Positions 1 to 6,472 are shown, counted from the first letter of the stretch. The stretch: DNA of 7,002 bases from JASGDC01 sp047608145 (GCA_047608145.1 JASGDC010000025.1:1-7002), one strand, 5' to 3'. Notes: generated by a model from the sequence alone, not told the origin. Made by a program: numbers and translations.

Positions 1-259
1 CACCAAGCAGAATATTGTTTAAAACCCATAAGCTAACTTTAAAAGCTAACAAACAAGGCCTAACCCCCAACAAAAACAACACCAAACAAAAATTCTAACA
101 ACACATATTTTCCTATAAGTCATTTTTATTGGTATTGCAGTAAATATGTGTAGGCATTAACTTTTCTTGGCTCTTTAGCTATGTAATATTTTGGTAGAGA
201 TTTTCGAAATGTAAGGTCATATTGAATTTCATTCATAACTTATAAGCTACATAGTAAAG

Positions 260-297
260 ATAAAGCGGACAGGTAATGCATTACCTGTCCGCTTTAT
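260..297. repeat. Perfect 38-bp palindrome, possible bidirectional terminator
   Basis: The left arm ATAAAGCGGACAGGTAATG (260-278) is followed with no spacer by its exact reverse complement (279-297). As RNA it would fold into a hairpin with a GC-rich base (GCGGAC/GTCCGC) and a small loop at the central TGCA. The flanks read AAAG and CTTT. The downstream T-content is modest on the plus strand (CTTTATGGT) and better on the minus strand (CTTTATCTTTACT). A terminator, perhaps bidirectional, is the simplest reading, but the absence of any loop spacer is unusual and a protein-binding or cruciform-forming site remains possible. Confidence 0.7.
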
Positions 298-333
298 GGT
301 ATTCAAAATATATCTATTATTCTAGATATGTGG

Positions 334-362
334 TTTATGTTAAATAAAGTAGTAGGTATAAT
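334..362 (+). promoter_or_regulatory. Putative promoter of the 573-residue membrane protein gene
   Basis: A perfect TATAAT (357-362) lies 26 bases before the ATG at 389. The matching -35 position, 17 bases upstream, is poor (TTTATG, 334-339). The transcript would start near 369, leaving about 20 bases of leader that contain a purine-rich GGGAAAAG (372-379), nine bases before the start codon and serving as a weak ribosome binding site. Confidence 0.5.
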
Positions 363-388
363 TTGCTATCTGGGAAAAGAAATGAATC

Positions 389-2110
389 ATGGATGTTCAA
401 GTACTTCATAACGTAGTTAATCGGCTAGGCCCGAGCAACGTAGTACTTGATGCGCGAAATATAAAGCGAATTAAAGATACTTTTCCAGTGCCAAATGAAT
501 ATCAGATTCTATGGGCTAATATCAATTTTGGTAGACATAACAGTGGGTTTTTAATAACCGATAAAGCGTTATTAATTAAAGCTGACAAAGATACACTAAT
601 TAACCATAATAAACAGCACGCTTGTAAAGCTAAGCAAAAGGCTATCTATCAGTTATTAAAATGGGAATATTTTGAGGCTAAAGATTTCAAAGTTAAACTT
701 ACTGATGCTGGTACAGAGCTTTACTATAACGCTACAAAAGTTTTAGTCACAAATTCGAAAACTGTAGCTAAGTTCTTTTACTGTTATGAATCTGAAATAG
801 CCAAAATTACTAGTGTAAAAAATAATACCGATGATGAAAATGTGCAGGTTTTAAATACTACACTTGCAGAAAAAGACATTGATAAAATTCGGATTCATAC
901 AGTTTTTCACTCCACAGCTCAAAAAACTTTAGCTGCTTGCCTCACAGATAAAGGGGTATTTAAGTTTCGTGAGGACAGTAACCTTGTTGATGTGGAAGTG
1001 CCAGCAGATCAGTATCTAGAAATAGTCAGAGTATTTAAGAAGTTGATTATTGAAGGAAAAGTTTCAAATATTGTGAATTCGGACGACGCTATTAAGTATA
1101 TTCGCAAGAGTAAAGTCACCTTTGACCAAGTAAAACTTCTTACTAAATCTGGTATTTATGAGTCCTTAGAATACGATTATGATACTCATAGTATTCGTTG
1201 TGATTTTCCTTTGGGAATATCTTTTTTGTTGAGTTATACCATTGCTCTTGCTAAAACTAAGGATAAGCATCAAGCAATGGATTTGGCAATTGAAACAGGG
1301 TTGCAAGTTTTTGGTTTGGCATATTTTGATCACGTTTTGCAAGCTAGAGCTACTGCAAATGTAATGGGAAGCAAGACCTTAGCTACTGCACAATATACTT
1401 TTGAGTCAGCAAGTTCTTCAGCTGCACAAAAAGTTGCTGGTGGATTACAAACATTAGGACGCAGAGGTCATGTAGTTAAGATGGCTGGCGCTAGGCACTT
1501 TACTAATGTATTTAAGAGTAACTTTATCTTTTCAGTAGTTACTTCGTTTCTTTTTTCGATTTCGGACACGTTTAATCTGTTTAATAACAAGATTTCTAAA
1601 GCACAATATACGAAGAATATAACATCGATAATTGGGGCTTCATTAGCTTATGGTGGTGGTTGTGTGCTTGGTTATATTACCGCTGGAAAGATTAGCTCAT
1701 TATTTGGGATCAATCTCTCTACTGCTGAACGTGGAATAATTGCTTTTACTATTGGTACAGCTATTGGTTTATATATTGATAAATTTATCAGAACTATAGG
1801 TAACAGAGTGTATGAAGACGATACAAACATTCTGACCAGAATGTATAACGCGGTGGTGCTTAACCTAATTTATGAATACATGTTTACTGAAACTGAGATT
1901 GATAAATTACTTGCTTGTTTTAATAAGATTAAAAGCAAAGAATATAATCAAATGTTTCAAGATTTGTTGGCAGCTGAAAACCAAGAAGGATTTATTACAG
2001 ATTTCGTTAGACCACATTTTGAAGAAGTTTCTGAGGGTAGAGCTAAAGTTTTAGAGCCAAGTATTGAGATGATCAGTGATCATTTAGCTCAGCTAAGTAT
2101 GGAAGAGTAA
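389..2110 (+). CDS. Uncharacterised membrane protein: two PH-like modules plus glycine zipper
   Basis: I do not recognise this 573-residue protein. The N-terminal half is soluble and Lys-rich. Residues about 37-131 and 166-220 look like two divergent copies of one module, each with a hydrophobic strand around a TDK turn (GFLITDKALLIK at 53-64, AACLTDKGVFKF at 182-193) and a helix rich in aromatic or hydrophobic residues at the end. This is the pattern of bacterial PH-like domains; the assignment is by eye. The C-terminal half has hydrophobic stretches near 274-288, 379-391, 411-433 and 447-464. The third is glycine-zipper-like (GASLAYGGGCVLGYITAG, 416-433). Residues 391-420 have a D..NLF..KIS..Q..KN pattern that reminds me of uncharacterised membrane proteins on prophage-like islands, but I cannot confirm this. 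The acidic tail is cytoplasmic-looking. The gene stands alone and is by eye more AT-rich than upp, so it is probably an accessory gene. The start at 389 follows a weak purine-rich site; the earlier ATG at 382 is out of frame and closes quickly. Confidence 0.85.
   Translation: MDVQVLHNVVNRLGPSNVVLDARNIKRIKDTFPVPNEYQILWANINFGRHNSGFLITDKALLIKADKDTLINHNKQHACKAKQKAIYQLLKWEYFEAKDFKVKLTDAGTELYYNATKVLVTNSKTVAKFFYCYESEIAKITSVKNNTDDENVQVLNTTLAEKDIDKIRIHTVFHSTAQKTLAACLTDKGVFKFREDSNLVDVEVPADQYLEIVRVFKKLIIEGKVSNIVNSDDAIKYIRKSKVTFDQVKLLTKSGIYESLEYDYDTHSIRCDFPLGISFLLSYTIALAKTKDKHQAMDLAIETGLQVFGLAYFDHVLQARATANVMGSKTLATAQYTFESASSSAAQKVAGGLQTLGRRGHVVKMAGARHFTNVFKSNFIFSVVTSFLFSISDTFNLFNNKISKAQYTKNITSIIGASLAYGGGCVLGYITAGKISSLFGINLSTAERGIIAFTIGTAIGLYIDKFIRTIGNRVYEDDTNILTRMYNAVVLNLIYEYMFTETEIDKLLACFNKIKSKEYNQMFQDLLAAENQEGFITDFVRPHFEEVSEGRAKVLEPSIEMISDHLAQLSMEE
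2069..2096. repeat. Two abutting perfect inverted repeats at the 3' end of the gene
   Basis: ATGATCA-G-TGATCAT (2069-2083) is directly followed by TTAGCT-C-AGCTAA (2084-2096). Each is a perfect inverted repeat around a single central base, inside the last 14 codons of the membrane protein gene. One-base centres make poor RNA hairpins, so if functional these would act as duplex DNA sites. They may be chance. Confidence 0.5.
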
Positions 2111-2215
2111 AAATGTTTGAAGAAGTTTGCATAACTATTTAGTAGTTCATATTTTCTTGCACAGTTTCCGTATTCTGTTTATTAACTAGATTTTTCAATA
2201 GTTTATGTTCTTTAT

Positions 2216-2264
2216 TTGACGTAGACTTCGAAGTAAATACTGAAAGTTTTATTGAAAGAAGGGG
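2216..2264 (+). promoter_or_regulatory. Putative promoter, operator and RBS of the ABC exporter operon
   Basis: A good -35 (TTGACG, 2216-2221) lies upstream of the ATPase gene, but the -10 is poor: the best spaced hexamer is TACTGA (2238-2243, 16-base spacing). Between them is a perfect 10-bp palindrome, ACTTCGAAGT (2225-2234), where a repressor such as the downstream TetR protein could block transcription; that link is inference. A strong ribosome binding site, AGAAGGGG (2257-2264), sits six bases before the GTG at 2271 and fixes that start. Confidence 0.4.
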
Positions 2265-2270
2265 TGCGAA

Positions 2271-2972
2271 GTGGCAAACCCAGCGATTGAAGTAGCTGGC
2301 TTAAATGTAGTTAAAGGCAAGAATACGGTACTTGACGATATTAGCTTTACTCATACAAAAGGCAAGATTTTGGGACTACTTGGTCCATCTGGTTGTGGCA
2401 AGACTACATTGATGCGTTCACTTTTAGGCTTGCAGAAAATTAAAGCGGGCAAGATTAGAATCTTAGGTCTCGATGTTGATGATAATAAACTTCGAGCTAA
2501 GACCAGCTATGTTTCACAAGAAGCAAGTGTTTATGTTGATTTAACAGTGGAAGATAACATTAAATATTTTGCGGAGCTTTATGGAGCTCCAAAAAGTGAA
2601 ATTAAACGAGTTTTGGAATATGTTGGTCTGGTAGACCAACGGAAACAGTTGGTTGGTTCACTCTCTGGAGGGCAACGAAATCGAGTTTCCCTAGCAAGTG
2701 CCTTAGTGGCTAATCCAGAGCTATTGATTATGGACGAACCGACTGTAGGCTTAGATCCAGTGTTACGTGTCCAGTTATGGAAGCTATTTATTTCCCTAAA
2801 GGAACAGGGAGTTACGCTGCTAGTTTCAAGTCATGTGATGGATGAAGCAAAACATTGTGATGATTTATTGCTAATGCGTGAAGGGCATTTACTTAAACAA
2901 GCAAGCCCAACTGAAATTTTACAAGAAACAGGTAAAGATAATATGGAAGATGCCTTCCTTGCTCTGATTTAG
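2271..2972 (+). CDS. ABC-2 exporter ATP-binding protein
   Basis: This is the cytoplasmic ATPase subunit of an ABC exporter, 233 residues and single-domain. All nucleotide-binding motifs are intact: Walker A GPSGCGKT (38-45), Q-loop glutamine in SYVSQ (Q83), signature LSGGQ (131-135), Walker B LLIMDEP (151-157) with the catalytic glutamate E156, D-loop GLDP (160-163) and switch histidine H188 in SSHVMDEA. The short length and the SSHVMDEA.HCD stretch are typical of the subfamily paired with ABC-2 permeases (drug, antibiotic, lipid or polysaccharide export). The GTG start is supported by AGAAGGGG six bases upstream. The permease follows after 14 bp, so the two form an operon and presumably a complex of two ATPases and two permeases. 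The substrate cannot be read from the sequence; multidrug or antimicrobial-peptide export is the usual guess for this type. Confidence 0.95.
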   Translation: MANPAIEVAGLNVVKGKNTVLDDISFTHTKGKILGLLGPSGCGKTTLMRSLLGLQKIKAGKIRILGLDVDDNKLRAKTSYVSQEASVYVDLTVEDNIKYFAELYGAPKSEIKRVLEYVGLVDQRKQLVGSLSGGQRNRVSLASALVANPELLIMDEPTVGLDPVLRVQLWKLFISLKEQGVTLLVSSHVMDEAKHCDDLLLMREGHLLKQASPTEILQETGKDNMEDAFLALI

Positions 2973-2986
2973 AAGGAGAAAGTTAA

Positions 2987-3736
2987 ATGAAACGGACACT
3001 AACTACTGCGAAACGTGCTCTCATTCAACTTAAAAATGATCCACGAAGCATTGCCTTGATGCTAGTGATGCCATTAGTGTTGCTAACTTTATTGAAGTAC
3101 ATGTTTTCTAACGAACCAACTTATCCAGGTAAACCAAATACCTTTGATATGTTTGCGTTACCATTCCTAGGATTCTTTCCATTGTTAATTATGTTTTTGA
3201 TAACTTCAATTATCATGTTGCGCGAACGTACTGGGGGGACTTTAGAGCGGCTATTTACTACTCCAATAAAGCCAGCTGAGTTAATTTTTGGCTATGCAAT
3301 TGCTTTTGGTTTAATGGCAATAATTCAAGCACTTATCACCACTACTTATACTTACTATGTTTTAGATATTGACATTCAAGGTTCACAAATATCAGTTATT
3401 GGAATTGCAGTAATGAATGCATTGCTTGGCGTAGCATTAGGGCTGTTCTTTTCGGCATTTGCTAAGACTGAATTTCAAGCCATTCAATTTATGCCGGTTG
3501 TGATTTTGCCCCAGTTACTTCTAGCAGGAGTACTTGCGCCAATTGATTCAATGGCAAACTGGATGCAGACGTTATCTAAGATAATGCCATTAAGGTATTC
3601 GTTAGATGCACTTAACCAAATTTCTACTCATACCAGCATGACACAAGATGCGTGGAATGATGTGTTGGGTGTAACAATTGTAATTGTGATTGCACTAATC
3701 GTTGCAGGATTAACGTTAAGGCGAAAAACTGCTTGA
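2987..3736 (+). CDS. ABC-2 type exporter permease
   Basis: This is the membrane subunit of the exporter encoded with the preceding ATPase. It has 249 residues and about six hydrophobic segments: near 21-39, 58-78, 101-126, 135-158, 167-186 and 226-243. The stretch RERTGGTLERLFTTPIKPAE (79-98) is the hallmark cytoplasmic loop of ABC-2 permeases, thought to contact the ATPase. The PLRYSLDALN stretch near 201-210, before the last helix, is also usual in the family. It has a strong ribosome binding site (AGAAGGAGAA, 2971-2980) that begins inside the TAG stop of the ATPase gene. The protein has the normal length for a half-size ABC-2 permease and nothing is missing. The substrate is unknown. No convincing terminator follows; the KilA-N remnant begins 144 bp downstream. 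Confidence 0.93.
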   Translation: MKRTLTTAKRALIQLKNDPRSIALMLVMPLVLLTLLKYMFSNEPTYPGKPNTFDMFALPFLGFFPLLIMFLITSIIMLRERTGGTLERLFTTPIKPAELIFGYAIAFGLMAIIQALITTTYTYYVLDIDIQGSQISVIGIAVMNALLGVALGLFFSAFAKTEFQAIQFMPVVILPQLLLAGVLAPIDSMANWMQTLSKIMPLRYSLDALNQISTHTSMTQDAWNDVLGVTIVIVIALIVAGLTLRRKTA

Positions 3737-3862
3737 TCTAAAGCTTTTGATTTGAATAGATATAACAAAATTCTCGTAACTTATGACGGAAATTGTAGAA
3801 GTACGCTGAAAATAACCTAGTATTTGCGGTGCTGGGGGTTGCGTTCATTTTGTTGCTAGCTG

Positions 3863-3880
3863 CATAGCTATGATTTTGCT
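3863..3880 (+). promoter_or_regulatory. Putative leaderless promoter with palindrome before the KilA-N remnant
   Basis: TATGAT (3869-3874) lies exactly six bases before the ATG at 3881, so transcription would start on the A of the start codon. There is no Shine-Dalgarno sequence. A perfect 10-bp palindrome, CATAGCTATG (3863-3872), overlaps the -10 box and could be an operator. No good -35 is visible (CATTTT at the expected place). Confidence 0.4.
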
Positions 3881-4743
3881 ATGAGAACCACAAAACAAAC
3901 AAAAGAAATCATTCAGGCAAAAGGAATAGATATTTCTATCTATCTAGATGGCCCTGAAGAAGAATATATTTCCCTTACTGACATTGCTCGTTACAAGAGT
4001 AAAAATCCAAATAGTGTTGTAGCTAATTGGATTAGGAATATGGATACTCTTGAATTTTTAGGTTTATGGTAGCAGATTCATAACCCAGATTTTAAACCCC
4101 TCGAATTCGAGGGGTTTAAAAAGAAGCTAGTTATAATGCCTTTACTCTATCCCCAAAAAGATGGATTGAAAATACGAGAGCTATTGGAATGACTTCTAAG
4201 TCTGGTCGTTATGGTGGCACATTTGCTCATCCAGACATTGCGTTTGAATTTGCTTCGTGGATTTCTGCAGAATTCAAGTTGTACATAATCAAGGACTACA
4301 AACGTCTCAAGCAAGATGAAAGCAATAGACTATCTTTGAATTGGAATCTGAATAGAGAGTTGGCAAAGATAAACTATAAAGTTCACACTGAAGCAGTTAA
4401 AAATAATCTCGTTACGAAAGAACTGACTAAATCTCAAATTGCCTTTACTTATGCTTCTGAAGCAGATGTGTTAAATGTTGCACTATTTGGAAAGACTGCT
4501 CAACAATGGCATGACGAAAATAAGAGCAAAACAGGTAATATTTGGGATTATGCGACGTTAAACCAATTAGTAGTTTTAGTAAATTTAGAAAACTATAACG
4601 CAACTTTAATTCAAGCAAATGTGCCACAACCTAAACGGTTGGAACTGTTAAACCAACAAGCTATTCAGCAACTTAAAATTTTTGAAAAGACTAATCTTGA
4701 GTCACTAAGAAAACTTGGACAAAAAGCTAAAGTTATTAGTTAA
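3881..4743 (+). pseudogene. Broken KilA-N domain DNA-binding protein gene
   Basis: KilA-N is a DNA-binding domain named after phage P1 KilA and found in phage, virus and bacterial proteins. Three pieces of one protein are visible. Bases 3881-4069 encode 63 residues ending NWIRNMDTLEFLGLW, with the family's start YISLTDIARYK. An in-frame TAG (4070-4072) then stands where a Glu/Gln-type codon is expected, and the same frame continues QIHNPDFKPLEFEGFKK. From 4123 the family sequence goes on in the -1 frame (EASYNAFTLSPKRW, then GRYGGTFAHPDIAFEFASWI and EFKLYIIKDYKRLK), so one base is missing from the A-run 4118-4122. The C-terminal part (FGKTAQQWHDEN, then DYATLNQLVVLVNLE) is intact to the TAA. 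Restored length is about 287 residues, normal for this family. The ATG at 4189 opens only the last 184 codons and has no clear ribosome binding site. Two independent lesions argue for decay rather than sequencing error. The gene lies between an exporter operon and a convergent tetR, 10 bp away, and was probably acquired horizontally. Confidence 0.88.
4090..4121. repeat. Perfect 32-bp palindrome inside the KilA-N remnant
   Basis: The left arm TTTTAAACCCCTCGAA (4090-4105) abuts its exact reverse complement (4106-4121). It encodes the conserved FKPLEFEGFK stretch of the KilA-N domain, so it began as coding sequence. The one-base deletion falls in the A-run at its right edge and the premature TAG lies 17 bases to its left. 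As RNA it gives a CCCCTCG/CGAGGGG stem with an AATT loop and only three U's after it, a weak terminator at best. Confidence 0.8.
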
Positions 4744-4753
4744 ACTGAGGTTT

Positions 4754-5353
4754 CTATTTATATGTAGAAGGATAGACAATTCGTAGTAATTGAGCAGGGA
4801 TAATTTTTACGATTATCTCAGCAACTTCTTCTGGAGTTTCTTGTCTACCATTCGATAACCAACGTTGCAGAACGCCAAAAATTGCATTTGAGATGAAAAC
4901 AGTCAGGTAGTCTTTTTCTAATTCGGAAGCGGTGCCAAAATCATGCTTTGGCAGTAGTTTAGCCTTAATCATATTCTTTATGGTGTCTCTGACCTTATGA
5001 TGAACTTCCAAAGTGCCATTATCACTTAATAAAGCGCCAAGTAGATCGCTTTCAGTGCTATGAACTTTTAAGATGCTCTCAATGAAGGACTTAACATCAG
5101 TGGTATCAGTGTTAGTTGTCTGAATTTTACTATAGATATGACCTGCTGCATTTTTCATATAGCTTTCTACTAATTGGTATTTGTCATTAAAATTATGATA
5201 GAAAGCTCCACGGCTTATTTGAGCTTCATTAGCAATGTCAGAAACTGAGATTTTGCTGAAACTAGTAGTTTTAAGCAATCTAGTTAAGGCATCAAAAATT
5301 TTCTGCTTAGTATTTTGAATTCTTAAATCTTCATAGTCGTTAATATGATGCAT
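4754..5353 (-). CDS. TetR/AcrR family transcriptional regulator
   Basis: This is a 199-residue DNA-binding repressor-type protein. The N-terminal TetR domain runs from about residue 10 to 65; the helix-turn-helix is at 35-55 (ISVSDIANEAQISRGAFYHN plus F) followed by the usual NDKYQLVE. The C-terminal ligand-binding/dimerisation part is helical, with LTVFISNAIFGVLQRWLSNG (150-169) and TPEEVAEII, a pattern seen in the TetR group with a DhaS-like C-terminal domain. It lies 17 bp after the sixA-like gene on the same strand and so may be read from the upp promoter. No Shine-Dalgarno precedes its ATG. Regulators of this kind often sit beside ABC-2 exporters, and the exporter operon lies just beyond the KilA-N remnant, so control of that operon is a reasonable inference. 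The inducer is unknown. The gene ends 10 bp from the convergent KilA-N remnant with no visible terminator between them. Confidence 0.93.
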   Translation of the reverse strand: MHHINDYEDLRIQNTKQKIFDALTRLLKTTSFSKISVSDIANEAQISRGAFYHNFNDKYQLVESYMKNAAGHIYSKIQTTNTDTTDVKSFIESILKVHSTESDLLGALLSDNGTLEVHHKVRDTIKNMIKAKLLPKHDFGTASELEKDYLTVFISNAIFGVLQRWLSNGRQETPEEVAEIIVKIIPAQLLRIVYPSTYK

Positions 5354-5370
5354 TAGTTTTGCGATAACAG

Positions 5371-5847
5371 CTATTCGCTTGGTTTATGAAATTCTAAGAA
5401 TTTAGTATCAGGGTTATTAACAAACTCATGCCAGTCACAATAAACTTCAAGCACATTGATACCCAGTGGCGGCACATTGAAATGTGCATCTGGATCAAAA
5501 CGATGTGCAATAGCGCCAATAACAGACATGTGTCCCACTACTGCTAAACAGTTAACTGATTCATCCATCATTGCAATCTCTTCAATAATCTTCTGCACTG
5601 AAGAATAATAAAGAGCATCAGAACTAGTTAGTGGTACGTCAAAAATTCCTTTTGCAGTTTCTTGAGTACGACGAGCTGTAGAAACTAATACCTTGTCAGG
5701 AACATAGCCTTGTTCTTTTAGCCATTCTTTGGTTTCAGGCAATGACAGGCGTCCATAGTGATTAAGTGGACGCTCAAAGTCATCAAAGAAACCGAATTCG
5801 GCTTCTGCGTGCCTGATTAAAAGTAGTTTTTTATTCTGCGACACCAT
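5371..5847 (-). CDS. SixA-type histidine phosphatase
   Basis: This 158-residue protein belongs to the histidine phosphatase (phosphoglycerate mutase-like) superfamily. The N-terminal LLLIRHAEAE carries the catalytic RH motif (R12, H13), VSTARRTQETA supplies the second conserved arginine (R59), and VVGHMSVIG carries the second catalytic histidine (H106). The order DDFERPLNHYGR..LPET..WL, then P.KVLVSTARRTQETA, is that of SixA, which in E. coli removes phosphate from histidine phosphotransfer proteins; the substrate here is unknown. The frame is open further upstream, but the chosen ATG (5845-5847) lies eight bases after AGGAGA (5856-5861 on the complement) and gives the expected short N-terminus. 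It overlaps the end of upp by 17 bp in another frame, so translation is probably coupled. A GTG directly after the ATG is an alternative start. Confidence 0.9.
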   Translation of the reverse strand: MVSQNKKLLLIRHAEAEFGFFDDFERPLNHYGRLSLPETKEWLKEQGYVPDKVLVSTARRTQETAKGIFDVPLTSSDALYYSSVQKIIEEIAMMDESVNCLAVVGHMSVIGAIAHRFDPDAHFNVPPLGINVLEVYCDWHEFVNNPDTKFLEFHKPSE

Positions 5848-6472
5848 ATAGACGATCTCCTGCATCCCCAAGACCAGGTACGATGTAAGACTTGTCATTT
5901 AGCTTTTCATCAATTGAGCCAAGTACGATAGTCATCTTATCGCCATATTTTTCAAGAGCTTTTTCTAGCTTCTTTAGACCTTCTGGAGCTGCAAGTAGAC
6001 AGATGCAAGTAACGTCATCTGCACCACGATCGAAAGCAAATTTAACAGCCTCGATTAGAGTTCCACCAGTTGCCAGCATTGGGTCTAGCATGAATACCTG
6101 GCGGCCAGTTAAATCCTGTGGTAGACGCTCTGCATAAGTAATAGCTTCAAGAGTTTCTTCGTCGCGAGCCATACCTAAGAAACCAACTTCTGCAGTCGGT
6201 ACTAACTTTACCATACCTTCAAGCATGCCAAGACCAGCACGCAGAATTGGGACTACTAGAGGAGTAGGTTTCTGGAAAGCGATACCAGTAGTTTTAGTTA
6301 CTGGAGTTTCAATTTCTTTTTCTACCACTCGTACATCACGAGTTGCTTCGTAAGCTAGAAGTGTCATTAGCTCTTCAGTGAGCTGACGGAAAATTGGAGA
6401 TGCAGTCTCCTTGTCGCGCAATACTGTTAATTTATGTGCCACTAATGGGTGGTCTACTTCAATAATTCTCAT
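5831..6472 (-). CDS. upp: Uracil phosphoribosyltransferase
   Basis: This cytoplasmic enzyme converts uracil and phosphoribosyl pyrophosphate (PRPP) to UMP in pyrimidine salvage. At 213 residues it has the normal bacterial length. The family motifs are complete: PLVVPILRAGLGMLEGM (71-87), the PRPP loop LDPMLATGGT (129-138) and the uracil-binding C-terminus YIVPGLGDAGDRLYG (196-210). The start, with HPLVAHKLTVLRDK, and the YEATRDVRV segment resemble actinobacterial Upp proteins. No Shine-Dalgarno precedes the ATG; a TATACT box ends eight bases before it, consistent with a leaderless mRNA. It heads a minus-strand group with the overlapping SixA-type phosphatase and tetR, and is divergent from tadA, an arrangement I recall from other actinobacteria. 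Confidence 0.97.
   Translation of the reverse strand: MRIIEVDHPLVAHKLTVLRDKETASPIFRQLTEELMTLLAYEATRDVRVVEKEIETPVTKTTGIAFQKPTPLVVPILRAGLGMLEGMVKLVPTAEVGFLGMARDEETLEAITYAERLPQDLTGRQVFMLDPMLATGGTLIEAVKFAFDRGADDVTCICLLAAPEGLKKLEKALEKYGDKMTIVLGSIDEKLNDKSYIVPGLGDAGDRLYGVAE

Larger units (their letters stand above)
1..388. other. Gene-free left region with palindrome and promoter
   Basis: No convincing gene is seen in these 388 bases on either strand; ATGs inside it run into stops within a few codons. The first 98 bases have one plus-strand frame open from the window edge (bases 3-98, ending TAA), which could be the last 31 codons of a gene entering from the left. It is Lys/Asn/Thr-rich, unrecognisable and short enough to be chance. 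The plus strand has no G at all from 59 to 118. An octamer AAGCTAAC occurs twice, 13 bp apart (30-37, 43-50). An imperfect inverted repeat (173-185 with 248-259) leads directly into the perfect palindrome at 260-297, and a promoter for the next gene lies at about 334-362. Confidence 0.6.

Noticed and set aside
1872..2054. Second open frame within the membrane protein gene
   Set aside because: It is an out-of-frame shadow with Lys/Leu/Ile-rich translation typical of shifted AT-rich coding sequence.
2157..2185. Promoter TTGCAC with TATTAA upstream of the exporter
   Set aside because: The 17-base spacing is right but both boxes match poorly, and the region is AT-rich enough for this by chance.
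2622..2640. Inverted repeat GTTGGTCT/AGACCAAC in the ATPase gene
   Set aside because: It encodes ordinary ATPase residues (VGLVDQ), has a 3-base loop and is in mid-gene, so it is probably chance.
4118..4189. Programmed -1 frameshift at TAAAAAG joining the KilA-N halves
   Set aside because: The slip would restore the right frame, and GAGGGG lies just upstream, but the in-frame TAG at 4070-4072 would stop ribosomes first. TAG ends other genes here, so it is a true stop. Decay is simpler.
4445..4627. Minus-strand open frame within the KilA-N remnant
   Set aside because: It is opposite well-conserved KilA-N C-terminal coding sequence and has no ribosome binding site or recognisable content.
5848..5898. 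Longer N-terminus for the SixA-type phosphatase
   Set aside because: The extra 17 residues lie wholly inside upp in another frame, do not resemble the family, and the Shine-Dalgarno AGGAGA serves the ATG at 5847.
5892..6137. Plus-strand open frame opposite upp
   Set aside because: It is antisense to conserved upp codons and its Ser/Arg-rich translation looks like a shadow of that gene.
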